Positions 4,994 through 5,380 of a stretch of 5,380 nt of DNA are shown in pieces (the stretch's first letter is position 1; every line of letters starts with the position of its first letter). The notes under the pieces are model-generated. The model saw nothing but the letters and a program-made list of their open reading frames with translations. It was not told where the DNA came from and searched no databases. Source of the stretch: Chloroflexota bacterium (GTDB taxonomy: Bacteria; Chloroflexota; Dehalococcoidia; Lucifugimonadales; Lucifugimonadaceae); NCBI GenBank assembly GCA_029262715.1, contig JAJCYX010000446.1, positions 1 to 5,380 of the forward strand. Direction: 5' to 3'. The position numbers were made by a program, and so were the translations under genes.

Positions 4994-5380
4994 ATGCTTC
5001 TACGCTACGCACAACTGGCTTTGCTGGCTCTGGTATTCGTACTTGCGATTGCCACCGGGCTAAATTCAAGTGACGCTCTGGCTCAATCAGAAGGTGTGAT
5101 TGAAGTCAGCGGACAGGGTGGCTTCGGCTCTCTTGATGAGGCCATCAGCGCTGCTCAGAGCGGTGACGTAGTGACCATTACCGGTGGCATTCATCCCGGT
5201 CACTTCGTAATCGACGAGAGCATCACCCTTGAGGGTGTGGACTGGCCGATTCTCGATGGCGAAGGCACTGGCAACGTCATAACCGTGCTGGCTCCCGACG
5301 TGACAATTACAGGTCTGCTGATTCGCAACAGCGGTCACCTGCTGGTGGATGAGAACGCCGCCATCGAGGTCGATGAAGTA
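4994..5380 (+). CDS. nosD: NosD, periplasmic copper-site maturation protein (3' truncated by window edge)
   Basis: The first 129 codons of a protein that runs off the right edge. Residues 1-30 are a Sec signal peptide (LALLALVFVLAIA core, likely cleavage after ALA30). The mature start has the layout of the NosD/CASH right-handed beta-helix family: GFGSLDEAISAAQSGDVVTI (43-62), then ITLEGVDWPILDGEGTGNVI (77-96) and a PDVTITGLLIRNSG rung (101-114). NosD is required for assembly of the CuZ site of NosZ in known denitrifiers. The ATG is 3 bases after the stop of the preceding gene, so the two are probably co-transcribed and coupled. GGAAAG at 4981-4986 is the likely ribosome binding site. The identity rests on the fold pattern plus the position after nosZ. 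Confidence 0.88.
   Translation, partial: MLLRYAQLALLALVFVLAIATGLNSSDALAQSEGVIEVSGQGGFGSLDEAISAAQSGDVVTITGGIHPGHFVIDESITLEGVDWPILDGEGTGNVITVLAPDVTITGLLIRNSGHLLVDENAAIEVDEV

Noticed and set aside
5087..5338. Minus-strand open frame at the right edge
   Set aside because: It is antisense to nosD, which has a signal peptide and beta-helix pattern in the plus frame.

Overview
The window carries part of a nitrous oxide reduction (nos) gene cluster, probably from a member of the Chloroflexota. The lineage is inferred from three things: NosZ is of the Sec-exported clade II type and carries a lipoprotein signal, the cytochrome c lipoprotein has a long Ala/Thr/Pro linker of a kind common in that phylum, and the base composition is moderately GC-rich. 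No rRNA, tRNA, mobile element or CRISPR array is visible.

Layout: 1-136 may be the C-terminal tail of a gene entering from the left (weak). 137-578 shows no convincing gene and holds a few small inverted repeats. 579-1028 (+) encodes a monohaem c-type cytochrome lipoprotein. Facing it on the minus strand, 1731-1054 encodes a Crp/Fnr-family regulator. 1732-2035 is a divergent control region with three CRP-type palindromes (TGTGA-N6-TCACA class). 2036-4096 (+) encodes nitrous oxide reductase NosZ with complete CuZ and CuA ligand sets. 4097-4246 is an unusually structured intergenic region: a 10-bp GC-rich hairpin, a second 11-bp hairpin whose loop can pair with a downstream GGAGGTA (a possible H-type pseudoknot), and a third small hairpin. 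4247-4990 (+) encodes a four-helix membrane protein of unknown function. 4994-5380 (+) is the start of nosD, cut by the window edge.

Working model: NosZ sits outside the cytoplasmic membrane, held by a lipid anchor, and reduces N2O to N2. The neighbouring lipid-anchored cytochrome c is a plausible electron donor to its CuA site. NosD, and probably maturation genes beyond the right edge, would help assemble the CuZ site. The regulator has a CRP-like recognition helix (R-E-V-V-A-R) but neither FNR cysteines nor a recognisable cAMP pocket. It probably binds the palindromes between its own gene and nosZ. The third palindrome lies where a class II activator would sit relative to a candidate nosZ -10 box.

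NosZ, NosD and the regulator family are secure calls. The regulator's ligand, the role of the membrane protein and the function of the RNA structures are open.
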